Below are positions 41,101 through 56,100 of a DNA stretch of 64,000 bases, one piece after another. The stretch's first letter is position 1. Each line of letters opens with the position of its first letter. The stretch is from Strigops habroptila. Lineage: Eukaryota > Chordata > Aves > Psittaciformes > Psittacidae. The notes under the pieces were generated by a model that made no database searches, had not been told where the DNA came from, and saw nothing but the letters and a program-made list of their open reading frames with translations. Location of the stretch: assembly GCF_004027225.2 (NCBI RefSeq), contig NC_044288.2, positions 16,378,744-16,442,743 of the forward strand, written 5' to 3'. The position numbers and the translations under genes are program-made.

Positions 41101-44100
41101 TTGATGACTGAGTGAGAAGAATTCCAGCAATGTAGTCTGTAACATCATTACCTGCTTTTTCATGTAACAGAGGAGTTTATCCTTTTGTATTTTCTTCAAC
41201 CACATGAAGAAAACCCATAAAACTGAACCTGAAGCCGAATATACATTTTATTGGAGAGGTCTGTTGCGTTTTAGTTGCTAGGATGTTGAACTGTGAGTTG
41301 CAAGAGACGTGCCTCAGGAAGGGTGGTGAGCAGGAGGGAGAAGCGAAGTGAGAAGGTGCGCATTTGTGCTGTGACAGCTTTAATGAGGAGCATATTGCTG
41401 ATGCTTATTGGCAACAGTGATACCTGCAGCACTTCTTAGAGCTCTTAAAATGCTGAACCCAGCTGGGACATGTTGCTTGGTGCTGGTAAACAGGCAGATA
41501 CCTCACAGCTGGGCATGGGGAATCCTGTGAAAAGCGATTGTACCCCATCTCGGCTCAATTAGTCACAACACCAGTAAGCTCCTCAATCCTTTTCTTGGCA
41601 GAGGTCCTGCTGGTAGTGCAGCGTCCAGCCAGGGAGCTGTGTGCTCAGCAAACAGTACGGGATCTGCTCTGCACTCTTCCACAGCGAGACAGAAATGGCA
41701 TTAAGCTGCGTTAGGATTTGTGTGTTGAAAGATTTTGACATTCTCGTGATGGCTGCACAGCCCTGGGAAGCTCTCACCTGCGTGACCGTTTCTGCAGAGC
41801 TGATACTTGTGAGTGGGTTTGAGAGACAAGCACAGTCTGTGTGTCCATCTGTCTCCTAGAGGTGGGATGACTGCTGTCGTGCTGCCTTTCTCCTGCTCTG
41901 CAGCTTTGGGGCAGAGCAATGGCAATTCTGCTAATATAAACCAAAAATTACTACATAAGGGTTTTTTTTCTGATTGTGCCTGCCTTGGGTTTCAAACAAT
42001 TTGTGGCGAAGCTTTTTCTGGAGTACATCTGAGAAGCAGGGGAGTTACCAGCTTGTACATCCCAACTTTCTCTCTCTTTCAAATTGATTAGCACTTGCTG
42101 TTCTCATCACCTTCTTCCAGTCAGGAGTATTTCATTGTCTCTTACTCTGCTTTCCGTGTACATTGCAATCTTTGAAATGAACTTCGCTTTGCTTTGAATG
42201 AAATTGATGTTAGTAAAGTAATAGGGCCTTTAAAGTCTTGCTCCAAATATTTACCTGCTCCAGTGTGTGAAGTTTGAGCTCAGTGATTTACCAGAGGTCA
42301 TGTTCCTTACTGAAACATAACAATAAAACTGCTCAAACCCGGGCTTGTTTTGTTCTTTAAGGAGGATGGGGAGAATCATTGTGTTTTGGAAGGTGTAGGA
42401 GCCACTAAGGAAAATCAGGACTTGCTTTTTGATGTAAATGTGTCTGGTGGCCCCATGTAATCTGCACCCGGGGGTGGGGGGAAGCAAATCTCTCTGAAAG
42501 CATGTGGAGCTTTAGTGATTTCTTGTGTTCTGGTTTTTCCCCAAAGATCCGAGCCAAGAAGAAACCTACTCCAGTGAAGTATGAAGTTGGGGATCTTGTT
42601 TGGGCCAAGTTCAACAGACGCCCATGGTGGCCATGCACAATTTGTCATGACCCAGTGCTGGACTGTCACTCAAAAATGAAAGGTACTGTATCTCCTCAGA
42701 CCACAAAGTGGAGGTGTTGTGTATGGCAGGGTGCTGCAGTTTTAAATTAATTTTCAAGGGCCAGAAATGCTTTTTTAAAGTATGAAGAAATAGACTTTTC
42801 TGTGGAAGACCTGGATCTAAAAAGCAGACCTAGATCTGGGAGGAGACAGGAGGAAGGTGGGGCTGAGGCTGATGGAAGTGGCACGGATAGCTGTGGGACA
42901 TGTAGACTTTTCTTCCCAGGGTATAGAAGGATGAGTAGCTGGGCAGAGCTTAAGGCAGTGCAGAAGAAAGAGCAGTCTCTCAAGAAAAGGATGCAGAGAA
43001 AAAGGAGGTGGATCAAAGAGGTGAGGACAGAGCAGAGCTGGAGTGCCTGGAGTGTGTGAGGGCAGAGTCGGCTAGGCTGGAGAAACGGGAGGCTGGAGAG
43101 GCTGAGAAGCAGGGTGTGGGGTAGCACAGTGTAGTTGCTGAGTGCCTGAAGGTGTGATGGGAATGTGTGTGAGGAAGTGAAATGGTTTTTATCTTGCTTG
43201 GCACAAGGAAGCGAGGGGCTGTTTCTGTGGAAATACCAGAAAAACCTGGAGATGGAGCCACATACGTGAAAGTTTAGGGCATAGTGTGTCAGGCTGAGAG
43301 CTGGCTGAGTGGAAGGGGTGGGGGAAACGGGGCAGAGCTGTGTGTGCATGAATGCAGGGGAAAGCCAGGAAAGAAAAGTGTCTTAACAAGCTCAAGGCAG
43401 AGAAGTGTAGGTTAGTGATGGAGAGAACAGAGAGGAAGTGACTGTTTGTATTGCTTTTAGGATCATACAGCCTGCTGTGGGGAGACTGCCCCACAGGGAA
43501 AGGCTTGTTTATCTGTTCCTGGATTCCTCTTCGGATTCTTTTTGTTCTGTGGGCAACTGAAACCCCTTGACCAGGTGCTGTCTGCCGCTGACACCTCTAG
43601 ACTGGTGAGGTTGCCACTCACTGATGGTGTTTCTCTCCAGTTCTTATGGCCCTTGTCAGTCTAAGAACCAAATGCTGAGAGCGAGTAGGCTTTTTTCCAA
43701 GTAGCCATCAGCTCAGAGCCCTCTGCTATTTCTGTAGAGACATGATGTAGATTTTCCAACATTGTGCTCATGTCATGCCCAAGACTGGTTGCTGTAGTTG
43801 TCTTTGTTTTTTCTCCACCTTCCCATTCAACTTGATTTTAGATAATACTGAATTTGCTATTTTAAATAGTCCCTTTCGAGCTCTCAAATTCTTGTCAAAA
43901 ATGTTGCCAGAAGATATGCCAGATGCATATTCTCTCCCTTCATCTCCCCCCCCTGAAGTTTTGGACAGGGTTTAATGTTTATAGCTGTCCATTAATCCCC
44001 TCTCAGCCTGTGTATGAGGGTTTCCAATAAAGGAATTTTGTAGGAAAGAAACATGCTATTAACACATTCCGGCAAGGTCTGATCTCCAGCTACATGATGG

Positions 44101-47100
44101 ACTCTCCCATCGTGTTTTATCCTTGTTCAAACCAACAGAGCTCTGGGGAAAATTGCATTTTCCAGTGGTGGCTGTATGGAATGTGCTTGTCTCCCCTCCC
44201 TGATGGCCGAGGTGGCAGAGCTGAACTCTGATGCTTTTGGGCAGGGGGAGCTGCTGGGTAGGAAACACAGTCCTGCTGCCTTGACTCTCCTGTTGCCAAG
44301 GGAACAAGCCGTTCAAAACAAGACAGGTCACTTCAAACTCATCATTTGTGCAAAAACCTCTTCTCTTGGGTTTGAGGTATGGGGTTTCGTTTAAAGCAGT
44401 TTGCCTTTGCTCAGCAAGCTCTTGACTTAAAGATTTTTTTTTTTTGGAGCTGGAAGATGGAGGCTCGGTAGTTTGAGTCCCAGTAGTGGGAATGGGACAG
44501 ATGAAGTCTGTCATCTTTGCCCTTGGTTTGATGTTGCCCTGGTCATTATTTGTCATCCTCTCAGTGGTCTTGTCCAGAATCTCAGTGTCAGCATCACTAA
44601 AGGCCAGGTTGCTGTGCTGTGCTGACACTCCTGGACAGGCCAGCACAAACCAATGGGCTGTGAAGTGTAGGCAACATGTTCAGAGGGTGAAGGTGTTCCC
44701 AGGAGAACGTGAAGCACACAGTGCAGTGAAATGCAGGGAGAAGTTTATATATCCCTTGTTCAAGCCTTGTTTGCTCGGTTCTAATGCTTTTAACCTGTCC
44801 TTTTTCATGAGCACACCCAATACTGGTTCAGCTCTTAATTGTACCATGTCAGTTCAACATTTTCACACAGAAAGCACCTTTGAGAAATCTTTAGTTGTGC
44901 CCTTATGATTGAGTTTTGTATGGAGGTACTCATTGCAACTAACATTTTGTCACGTTACACCTAGTCCTGGTAGAGAGTGCGTGTGTATGTGTGTACTTAA
45001 ATACAGCTGTTAATATTTTATGTCCTAAATGAGTTTGTTTGGTAACAAAGCATTGAACAAAATGGGATATATTGTGGTGGGGGAGGTTCAACCTGTATGA
45101 GTAAATCCTATCCAGAAGGATGTCATTTCTGGGTGTTGGCCAGCACACTGTTGTTTTCCCAATGGTCAAGTGGACTGGACTGTTTAATCATTAATCAGGG
45201 AGTAGCAACAAAGCAATGTCCTGCCTGATATGTTTTGTGTCTCAGGTAGGAGAATATTTGGATAGTTTTGCAATTTTTTTTTTGCAGCCAAAGCTTTGCT
45301 CTAGGGAGATGACCCATCTTAAAACTGTTAATCAATTGATTATAAGAAAAATAAGCACAACTTGGAAATGGAGAGTGGCAACACAGACCATAGGCAGCCG
45401 AGATCAAAGGGGTCTCCCTTAGCTCAGAGTAGCAATCTCCAGAATTCACATTCATGTGGGAATGTTATGAAGCAAAAAGTAAATGAAAATAAAGTGGCAA
45501 ATTATTACTGCTTTTTGTAATTCTTTGTGTGTCTTTATTCTGTCATTTGCAAGGGCTTATTTCTGTTAAATTTCTCAATAGTTTCCAATCGGAGACCGTA
45601 CCGAGAGTACTACGTGGATGCCTTAGGAGAGCCTTCAGAGAAAACCTGGGTTGCTGGGAAAGCTATTGTCCTCTTTGAAGGAAGACACCAGTTTGAAGAG
45701 CTGCCTGTTCTTCGGAGAAGAGGAAAGCAGAAGGAAAAAGGCTACAAACATAAGGTGAAAGATCTGTTTTCTCTAATATATTTTTGATTCTTTGAATCTG
45801 CACAGTACAGAGTATTCCTTGATGCCAGGAACTGCACTTCAGCAGCTTTCTTCTGTGGCAGTGACTGTATCATCGCAGCCAGGGAAGTGATTCTTTGCAT
45901 TGTTACAATGAGCAGAGTTCATAAGCTGCCAGGAGTTTCTAGGCACTCTTTTATGTCAGGGTGTGACTTGCTGCTTTTATTGCCCCAGACAGGAGGAGTT
46001 AGGTCTCTGCTGGTGAGATGTGTTCGGCAGCGCAACCCTCTCCTGATGTCTATTACAGCGCGCTTCTAAATAACTTCCTGTGCTGTCTGGCAGCCTCTTT
46101 TGGCTGATGGGAAGCAGAGGTGGAGTTGCACGCTTCGCTAGATCGCTGACTGAGATAAAGCAGAGGGGTTTTTAGCCCTGCTTCAGTAATTCTCTTTATA
46201 GAAACCTGTTAGGACTTACAGTTTGACTTGGAATACGCTTTGTCAGTGAGCCTGTGGGAATGAGTTTTGTGGCTCATTGCATCATCACCATTTCCAAACA
46301 TAACAGCCCTGGGCAGTTGTAGCCAGTATAATGTAACGTGACACAAGGGGTCTGGTCTGTGTCTTCAGGAAGGTGACTGGAGAAATTAACTTTTTAGAAT
46401 TGCTGAAGTGAAGAAGTACAGAGGTTACAGCATTACCGAAAGAGAGCAAATAGGCATGCTAGGCAGTGTTGTCTGGTTTTTCTTTTTATCTTTTTCCAAG
46501 AGGTGTATGACCTGTGTCAGTGCAGACCCATCAGATTAAATGTGCTCTTGCAGATGTGAGTCCCTGGGTGTAATGCTCTCATGCGTTTTTCCTTTTCCAA
46601 GGGCATGTTCAGTATCTTCTCTGAGGACTTTCCTCCTTGCATTCCCAGCCCTCTATCAACTAGTTACGTGCTCCCAAGTAGCTTTTCTAGTCCTAGAAGT
46701 GCTGCATGGCTAGAATCTCATCCTATAAGTAAATGGCAGTGTCAGTGTGGCTGCAGTAGAGGGAATCAAATGTTTGCATAATGTCCAAGTTTGCTTTCCT
46801 GGAAGCCGGGATCTGATGCAAAGCTGGGAGGTTTTGGCTTGGTTTGCTATCGGGCTCCATAAAACTTTTCTAATCTGCTGAGATGCAATTTTGTTGGTGT
46901 GGGTTTTTTTAAGGAAAAGTGTCAGAAATTTGAGCTGTTCCTCGTGCCTTGGATTTGGTTTTGATTTTGGGAGCAGTTATGAAGCCTTTGATTTGCTGTT
47001 GTGCAGCCAAAAACTACACACGCAAACAAGAAACAAGTTTCTTGCTGTTTTTAGATATTAGTGGAAGTTCCTGTAGAGTATGCAGAGTGCTTTTTGTTAT

Positions 47101-50100
47101 ATACTGAATGGTACAGAATTAAATCTGGGATAGTTCTCAGTAATGGACATCTTGAATTTGATATGAGTACATTTTGACTCTGTGTGTAGATCTTGTGTTC
47201 GTACCAAAGTGAGTTAATGGAGAGGCAAGACTGAGTGCTCTTTAGTTCAGGGGGTGCAGGAACAATCAAGAACAAGCAAAGCAAAGATGTCTGCTCAAAT
47301 GTTTTGGGGAAAATGATGCTTCATTTGCCTTGAGAGGCTTGTTGGCTGTTGCTTTGTGTTTCTGTGCCAGGGATCCATACCATATGCGTTCCCCTTTGCA
47401 GGCTTTTGTGTTCAGGGTGTGCTGGGATGCCAGGACATGTGGTTCCTGGGAGACCTGTGCTTGCAGGGACCTTTTTGCTGTTTTCGAGCGCACAGGGATT
47501 TTTATTAGGCTCAGCAGGAGTGCAGGATGTTTACCCAGGAGCAGTGTTTTCTGTGTCTGCTGGGCATAGTCTGGGAATCCATGTGATTGTCTTAAACATG
47601 CAAAATGCAGGACTATCGCTCTGTTCTGTGCCTTGTGTACCTCTGTCTCATTTTCATCTTGTTGCTTACACACTCAAATTGTTTTTCTTTCTCTTTTTGT
47701 TTCCTCTAACTTGAAGGTTCCTCAAAGATTTATGGCTAAATGGGAGAGCAGTGTTGGACAGGCAGAAGACATTCTTCTTGGAGACGATCAGAAGTGCAGC
47801 CAGAACTCCAGCGAGCTGGACAGTGAGAAGGAAGTGCAGTCGGAATATTATACCAATGGCCCTGGAGCTGAAGGGGACAGGCAGCTCAATGGCTGTTTTA
47901 AATCCTTGACATTTGACTCCAGACACGCAGCCAGGGAAAAAGGAAAATTGCACATTAAGCCACACATGAAAAAAAGCTCTGACAGCAGAAAAAGGACTAG
48001 AGTAAAAAAGAGTGGTGCAAGAGGGGAAGGATCTAGGGGAGAAATGAAAGAGAAAACGACAGAGAGCATAGTTAGAAACATGATGATTGGGGACCTACCA
48101 GATAAACACGCGTCTCATGAGCTTCGCCGGATTGCCAACAGTTTAACAGCCTCCAGTAGCACCAGGGAGAACCATTTGCTTTCCTCCTTTGGAGAAAGAC
48201 GTTTTGAAAAGACTTTGAAACCGGACTATGAGAATCGTAAAAGTGATGCTCTGAAGAACAATCTCCAAGGGGATTTGTTTTCAAGTGCATCTTTGGAGAG
48301 GGAGAAGAGCTCCCTGGGCATTTTGTGCAGTTCCAAATTACAGATACACTATGCTGCATCCGATGCTGGTATTGAGAAGAAACAAACTGAATCTGATTCA
48401 TCCTCTTCCCTCTCAGATGGTGGGAACAGTGACATAGATACCATGGACCAAAGTTCAGAGAGAGCTTCTAGTACTCTTGAAGTTAGTGATTCTTCAGATA
48501 AGGTGGAGAAGGAATTTCCTATGACGTCAAGTGGAAACATCAAGCTTTCCATGTATCTTTCTCAGAAGAGCAACAGAAGGGCCAGGAAGAAGTCGTACAG
48601 AGACCGCAAACCTCTGGGAGGTTCAGTAACCAGCAGACTTGATGCTGAATTTGCAGATGGGGAGCTTGAAGTAGGCTTCTCTGATGCTGAGATGTCATTG
48701 ACAGCTCTTGAGTGCTCTTCAGATGTGAGAAATGACAATCTTTCCCCAGCAAACAAGCACACTGCTCCCCAAAGTGTTTCCAAGGACAGCTCCTGGCCTG
48801 CTGTTGGAAATCAAGCAATCTTAAAACCGAAAAGCACGAAATTGTCCCGAATCAGGAGTATAAAATGCAAACATAAAGAAAAAGTTGCTGGGTTGGAGCC
48901 TCCTCTTGCAGAAGAGGAGGGTGGTGTGAATCGCTGCTCTTCTGATACCAAAGGTTTCTCTGGCCTTCAGAGAGATTCTCTTCAGAGAAGCGGAAAAGTT
49001 GATGGTCAGAAACTGTTAAACAACATGCATGAGAAACCCAGGGACTCTGCTGAAATAGAAACAGCCGTGGTGAAACACGTCTTGTCAGAGCTGAAGGAGC
49101 TGTCTTACCGGTCCATGAACGATGATGCCAGTGACTCTGGCACTCCAAAGGCCTCAGTACCTTTACTTTTCTCTTCTGCCTCTGGCCATGGTCGTTTGCC
49201 TATTGAGCCAGATTACAAATTCAGCACCTTGTTAATGATGTTGAAGGATATGCATGACAGTAAGACAAAAGAACAGCAACTGATGACTGGTCAAAATATA
49301 GTCCCATTTCGAAATACCAGCACAGCTGATGGTTCTGGAAGCAATTCTGCAAGTGGTCTGAAGTCCTTGTCTATTGTAGGTCCCTCATATAAAATAGAAA
49401 AAAATGGAGATTGTGTCCAGGAAACAGTAAATCCAAACTCTGCTCTAAGCAACTCCTCATTTTCACACAATCCTCCAACCAAGTTGACGGGGATTGGTGC
49501 TGGTAAAAGGGAGCCCGCGAGTACTGCTGTTTCTGGGACAAACGGCACAAATTGTGTGTCCAAACGCAACTGTTCAAAATCTAAGCAGTCATCAAAGCTT
49601 GGAGATAAAACAGTTTCAAACAGAAAGGACTTAAAACCAGGAGGGCCAAGTAAGTTACTAAGTTGGTTATCCAGAGATTCAGGAGAACGTGCATTCCGCG
49701 TTCACGGTTCAGTTACCAGTCCTCTAGGTAATGAAGCAGAAGATACTGAGAGGAAAGAGTCAACAGAGTCTATTGATTTAACAGAACATTCAACTGATGA
49801 AGACTCTGCCTGTTTATCTGATGACAATTTAGATCGTATTGGAAGGAGACCTGAAGCTGGTAGAAATATTGAGAGCTGCATTTCTACTGAAAATGGGGAG
49901 AGTCCAGACTTGGATTCAGAGGCAAATAGTGAGAGCTCTCTTGGTGATGAGTCTAATGATGTAAATCACGTAGCACCCAAAAAGCGATGGCAGCGTTTTA
50001 ACCAAAGCAGTGCTAAGTCTAATAAGCACACTGGTAGATCTAGGGAACAAGGAAACTTGGAGAGTGCCTTTGGCCTGAATTCTCGTGGCTTTTCACGGAA

Positions 50101-53100
50101 GGGAAATGAGTGCTTGGGACGTAGGCATTCCCCTCATACAAAGGTGCTTGAGGGAGACCTGGCAGATCAGGACTATAAGAATCATTTAGACTTAGTTGAG
50201 AAACGTTTGAATATATGTGGTAAGCCAAACAACAGTGTGATGGACTCAGAAACAGAGCTTGGCAACTTTGCTCCCCAGTCTGAATTCTCTGCACAAGGTA
50301 AGGGAGCTGGACTTGCACCAGAGTGTGTATTTGTATACATTTAATACTTTCTCATTTAAAGCATAAGTTATGGAACTTGGGACTGTTTGGAGATGTACAC
50401 TTTCTGAGCTGAAGAAAGTGTGGTGTGTTGGTTTGGCGTTCTCTGTAAGCACGGAGAACAAAGAAGGCAGAGCAATTATGGGATTTAGCTTAGTTTTTTT
50501 TGGTCAGAAAGTTTAAATACATTACAAATTATTAGTTCCTCCACAGCGAAGGGTGAAATAAGCATCTTTCCAAATTTGGGAATTCTTTTAAACTTATACC
50601 TTCATAATGCATTCCTTAGAGTCCTGTGCTTGGTGTTGGCTGATAGGTCAGTGCTAGAAAGTGTTGGGAAACTGAGCCTCAGTGGCTGCTCTGACTTACT
50701 TTCCTTTTTTCTAGTGCTGTTTGACATAGTCTCTTTGGTTTGTCTCGTAGGATTTTTGGTGTTTTAGTGTGGAATTTTAGCTGCTAATAGTGAATTAAGG
50801 AGCCCCACAGATTGCCTAATTCACAGCTCTGGTGTGGCTGCCTGACAGGCGAAGGGGAGAATAGAAGAGGGGGAAGTTCCAGGGAGGCTAGGCTGGAGGT
50901 GAGTCTGGAAGATGGCAGGCAGAAGGCAGCATTATTGGAAGGGAAATGACCTAGGAAGGAGGGAGGCTTCTGAGGACTACAAGGTCAGACAGCCCTGCCT
51001 CTCCCACAGAGATGGGGATGTTTGATTAAAGCCAAAAATCACCTCCAAAACAAACAAAACTCCAAAGAGGGTGTGTGTGTAAGGAACAGGTCCAGCAGAA
51101 CAACAATAAGATGAATTTTTTATATAGATTTCACCAAACTGAATTGCTCTAATCTAGTTGTAATAACATGAATTAATATAACTTGACAGGATTTTGAACT
51201 TGTGTGCATTTTGTCACTTTAGTGTTCCCTCAGTGCACATTTTGGTGTGTGTATTTTGCTATTAGTGGTTGCAGGATATTGCCTGCACCTCTGTTTCAGT
51301 GTGGAAAAGGCAGCTCCTGGCATAGTGATTGTAGGACCTGCCTAAGGCAAGTCACAGCAGGCACAGAAAATGAGCCCATAGGGTGTAACACATGGGGTAG
51401 AAGTTCTGGTTTGAAGTCGTGACCAGCTTATTCATTCCCTGACTGCTGTGGCTGTGTGTTTTTGAGGACTTAAATCTCCACAGGGCAGGTGAGAGGATGC
51501 ATGTTGTTTTGGGGCTGTCGGGGCTCTGCCACAGGAGTGTCACAGCCCGCTGGAGGGAGCGAGTTCCTCATTTGCACTAAGATACAGCCAGGTTCCCATA
51601 GCTTCATGGTGGATTCACTATTGAAGGGTCCCTGTAATATTGCTGTAGGAGATGAAGATGCAGGTTTACAAAGAGAGCCGGAGAAGAACTGCTAGGAGGT
51701 GGTAATGTTAGGAGAGGAAGGAGCAGGCTCCTGGGCAAGGTGGCACATAGCTGTCCTGCTGCTACGTGGAGGGATGCAGCGACAGTGAGGGCCTGGGTTT
51801 GCTAGGAAAAGTGACAGATCAACTGCAGTGTAAGTTAATTCCCCTGCTCCAAATAGCACATGAGCCTTGAAGCACATCTGAAGCTTATCGATGCAGATGT
51901 GCCATAGGGAGGCACCGGAGGTGTGTGAGGAGCTGTCTGGACTGCTGTAATGTCCCTGGTGTGCTGGTGGTAGTAAGTAAACCTCTAATGCTGTGAAAAG
52001 CCCATTTGTGGAAACCAGTCTTCCTTTTCTGTCAGGCAAGGCCAGTTACATACTAGAGAGAACAATGCTGGAAGTCAGGCTAACGGCAGCTTACAGAAGA
52101 GAAGACTTGCTCTGCCAGTGCTTTGAGAAGACGTGGCTAATCCTCGTCTGCAGCAGGCAGCGTGTCAGTGTAAGAAATCACAACAGATTGCGGTTACAAC
52201 TGTCTAATTTCCACTAAGCTCAAACTATGACTTCTTCATCATAGTAGAATAGTGACATTTTGGCATATTTTTGGTACAAACTTTGCAGAGTGATTTAGTG
52301 CCAATCGGGCAGAAGTGAAGATTTGGTGGAATTCGCTGACGTAAACCATTTTTATAACTAATGGTTCTGTTAGGTATGTGATTTGGCAGTGCCAGTCAGA
52401 CTGCATGTGGGATTGTTGTACATGACTTGCTTTGGGAGAAGAAGGCAGCTAAGCCAGCCCTCCTGGCACAGTGCACTGTGATCTGCTGCGTGGCTTCAGG
52501 GCTCTGAATAGTTTCCCAGTGAGGATCCTCATCCTATAACTGTTTGCGTTATGTGAAATGTGTATTTCACCCAGACACCTGTGCAGAGCGTTAATAGGAG
52601 TTGAAAATAGCTGTGTTTGGAAAGGTTGTTCCTTTCTTCTCTTTTGGCCAAGTTTGACTTTTACATGCTTGTTCAACCACAAAGCCACAATAAAGCGTAG
52701 CAATCTTGTCCAACATCCCTGTTCTGAAGTGTTGCACTGGAATGCTTTGGTATAAAATCCTTCCGTTTTAAAGATGAAAAAGCCACACCTCGTACACATG
52801 AAAAGAAGCGAAGGGAGTATTTACTGTTTGTTCCTAAACTTCCAGTAGAGACCACAAATGGTTTTGTGACTACGAGAAATCTTTTGACAATACAAAAAAG
52901 AAGGCAAGTCAGAGATATTTCAGGATGTGAGGAAAAGACATAAATTTGCATCATCTTTCTTTTGCAGCTTGCTGAGTAGAGGTGACATAGAGCATCAGGG
53001 CTCTCTTTTTGGAGCTTGCTATGTGCCAGGGTGTTGAGGTGGTGCAGCATGGATAGTTAGGTTTGTGTTGAGGAAATAAATACCTGTTACTGGGTTTCCT

Positions 53101-56100
53101 TTGCAGTGGTGCATCATTGTGCAAACACAAAGATGTGGAAGCCCTGAAGAGCTTTCAGTTGCTGGCAAGGACTGTTTGCTCCCTGATCTCATTGTGGAAT
53201 CTATTGTTGGGAAGCAAAGGCAATAAATGGGCTGGCAGCAGCAGATGGGGAATACAAGGCTCTTGTAGTATATACAGAAATATGCCAGGGAGGAGGGGAA
53301 GGGAAGGAGTTAGACTCATGTGTTACGGGTGAAACTAGTGACTGAACTGTGGGACGGGAAAACAGTGCTTTCCTGTGCCCCTGCTCTAAACCCAAAGGAG
53401 TTTGGCTTAACAGCAAAGTAACATGATGAGTCTTGAGTTGCTAACAGTCTTAGGTTTCAGTAAAAGTACTGCAAGAAGGTTGGATGTAGTTTGTTTAGGG
53501 AGATGGTGGGTGAAATTCTAGGAGCCTCTTAGATATCTGTTTTTTTCTTTCTTATGTGAACTTCATGAAGTCCCTTAGGTCCTTAAAAATCCCACCTGTC
53601 ATGTCAGGATTGTGGAAAATAGGAAGCTCGAAAATTATAAGGCTGTATCAGTGAAAAAAGTACCAGGGCTCTTCCCACATGGAGCCCCTGGAAGGGAAGG
53701 CAGAAACAACTAGTATCTAGAGATCATGAGGATCATTTTGTCTTGTGATCATCTCAGAAACAAAGTCTTGAAGCTGCTTTCCTTTTTCTTAGTACATTCA
53801 GAGAGGAAACGCCTTAGAAAGCCAAGTAAACGGCTTCTGGAATATGCAGAAGAATATGATCACTTATTTGCACCCAAGAAAAAATCAAAGAAGGGCCAGG
53901 AGCAAGTGCAAAAGGTGGGTGAAGGCCGATGTGCTTTTCACGGTTATTACTCTGGGGCTCTGGTCTCTGTGCTTTTGGTGCATTCTTGCTACCTGAGTGT
54001 TCTTGCTGTGTGCGGTGCTGTGCAGGAGGAATGTTTTCACCAACGTGTTTCACTATGCTAGGTGAACTCTGTGGTGAGGTCTGAGTTTGAAGGAGGTCTT
54101 CCTGCACAGTGCAGTCCTGACAGAGCTACCCAGCGGGGGCCCAGTCCTTTGGTTTCAACTCCATCTTCAACCAAAGAGTCCCCTCCCATCCTTGAAGCAG
54201 AGTGCTCCTTCTCAGAACTAGGATCCCACTCCACTAATCCCACTGATCAACTTCTAGAAGGACCTTCAGAATCTCCGGAGCTGGTGCTGTGTTCCTCGGA
54301 TGTTTCTGAAGTTTCTGCTTCTCCGGATGCAGAAGAGAGATTCCTGAAATCAGGTAAGTGGGAGGCGGTGTGATTCTGCTCCCACAAGTGAATGATATCA
54401 CAAGTTCAGCAAAAATTGTTGCTTCAGTCAGTGTGAAAAGGTTCGTAGCTGTTGATCTGTTAGTTTGGTTTTGCTTTGCTGCATTCATGACCACTGCTGG
54501 TGCTGGAATGGGTGAGAGGGCAGGTGCAGTGGGTGACCCAGTGAGCTGGATGGTTACACTTATGCTAATAGCCTTCTTAGTCTGTCTTCCTTAGGTTCTG
54601 GCAGGGAATACTGCTTTGTCCAAATGAAGAAAGTCACAGCTCCTTCTCTGAGTCCTTTCCATGCAAACAGTGGCATTTATTTAGCTTGAAGGTCTCTTGC
54701 TGCTGTTAAAACCTTTTGGATGAACGTTGCTGTGCTGAGGTTTATATGCAAAGTCTAATCTGCAGACCTCATGGGGTGACATTTTGTTCTCCTAATAAAC
54801 TCCAGGAATTGTGGCACAGAAATCCCTCTGGAAGACATTTTTTCCCTTCTTTCTAAGAAAAATTGCTGTAGAAATTGTTGGAGACTTGTGCTAGCAGCAA
54901 GCCAGGGCCTTGGCTTTCAGTGAGGCACAATATACAGAGTGAGTGTGATCTGATGGGTTTTCCCTATTCTAGCAGAGTCAGTATCAGGGTCTACTTTGTA
55001 GTACATTCATTCTCTGGTAGCATCTTAAAGGCATGTCCAGGGTTAAAGCCCTGGTGTTCTGGCTGTGCTAACTTGGAGGCAACATTATTCCTGTTCTAAA
55101 GGGCCTATGGTCAGTCAGAAACATTAAACCAAGCAGAGAGGTACAGTCACTGGGAGGTCAGCCTGTTACGTTTGACGGCAGAGGGATTGCCTCTGGGGGC
55201 TTGTGGGTGTCAGATGGAAATGGAAAGTTGCAGAGGATTAAAGCAAGACAAACTGGGGATGTGAACCTGAGGTTGGAGGTGCAGGAGAACAGTTCAGGGT
55301 GCACAGTGGAAACAAACATTCAACGTGCAGAGGTTGCATGGCTCTGAGAAAACTTGCCTCCTGCTGAAGCACGCAGAGCCCAAGCTATTGGCAGAGGCTT
55401 GCCTTGAGAATGGTGCCATGTTATTCTCTCCGTCAGGTGTCTGATGCATAGGCAGTGTCATGGAAAGGACACAGCCAAGGCTGATAAAGCAAGCAGATGA
55501 ACAGGGTGGGATGGGTAGCAGGCTGCTTCTGTGGAGTGTCTCGCACTCGTAGCATCATTTTTCTTGGTCGTTCTAAGTCTATAGTGTTGCCAAAATCAGT
55601 GTAGATGAGCCTAGGTCTAGCAATTTGTTGCTTCCTGAGTGCCAGCAAAAAGCTTGAATAGGAAATGGGGCAGGTTACAGCTAGTTTGTTTGGGGTGTCT
55701 TTTCCCAGCTACTTCTAACCAGGAGCATGTCCTTTAGCCTGTTTACTATGTGCAGCATGAATCCTGGTATGAGTAGCGTGGGAGTGGAGGCAGGGCTGGT
55801 TTTGTCAGTGGTAGGACTGGCTTATGCCAGATCAAAGTGATTGGGAAATTATGGTCTGAATTGTGCTGCCAGGACGGGTTACCTGCTGGCATTGACTCTT
55901 CTGTGGGTGGATTTTTGTATTGCATATTGACGTATGCCTGAAGGTCACGGCAGGCTGAGGTCCATTACTGTGGAAGTTGTACAGAAACACATGATTGGCA
56001 TCTCTGTCCAGGGAGCTTATGATCACAAAGACAGGCTGAAGCAGACTGTTTTGAACTGTTGGCTGATATTTGGTTAATGGTTTAGTCTGAAGATAGAAAA

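Larger units (their letters stand above)
26156..42546 (+). other. NSD1: NSD1 first coding intron (16.4 kb)
   Basis: GTAAGC donor, CCCCAAAG acceptor. CpG island composition continues to about 26.4 kb, then GC drops. I see no gene on either strand. It contains a CR1 copy, a small tandem duplication and a poly(A) run. The stretch about 32030-32120 (GCAGTTTTCAACCTCTC, then TGTGGACCCCTAAA) resembles the end of an old DNA transposon but is too diverged to call. Confidence 0.85.

Noticed and set aside
42747..43494. Ser/Leu/Pro-rich - strand ORFs of up to 200 codons within a NSD1 intron
   Set aside because: They are the pyrimidine complement of a purine-rich intronic tract. No start context, domain or splice evidence.
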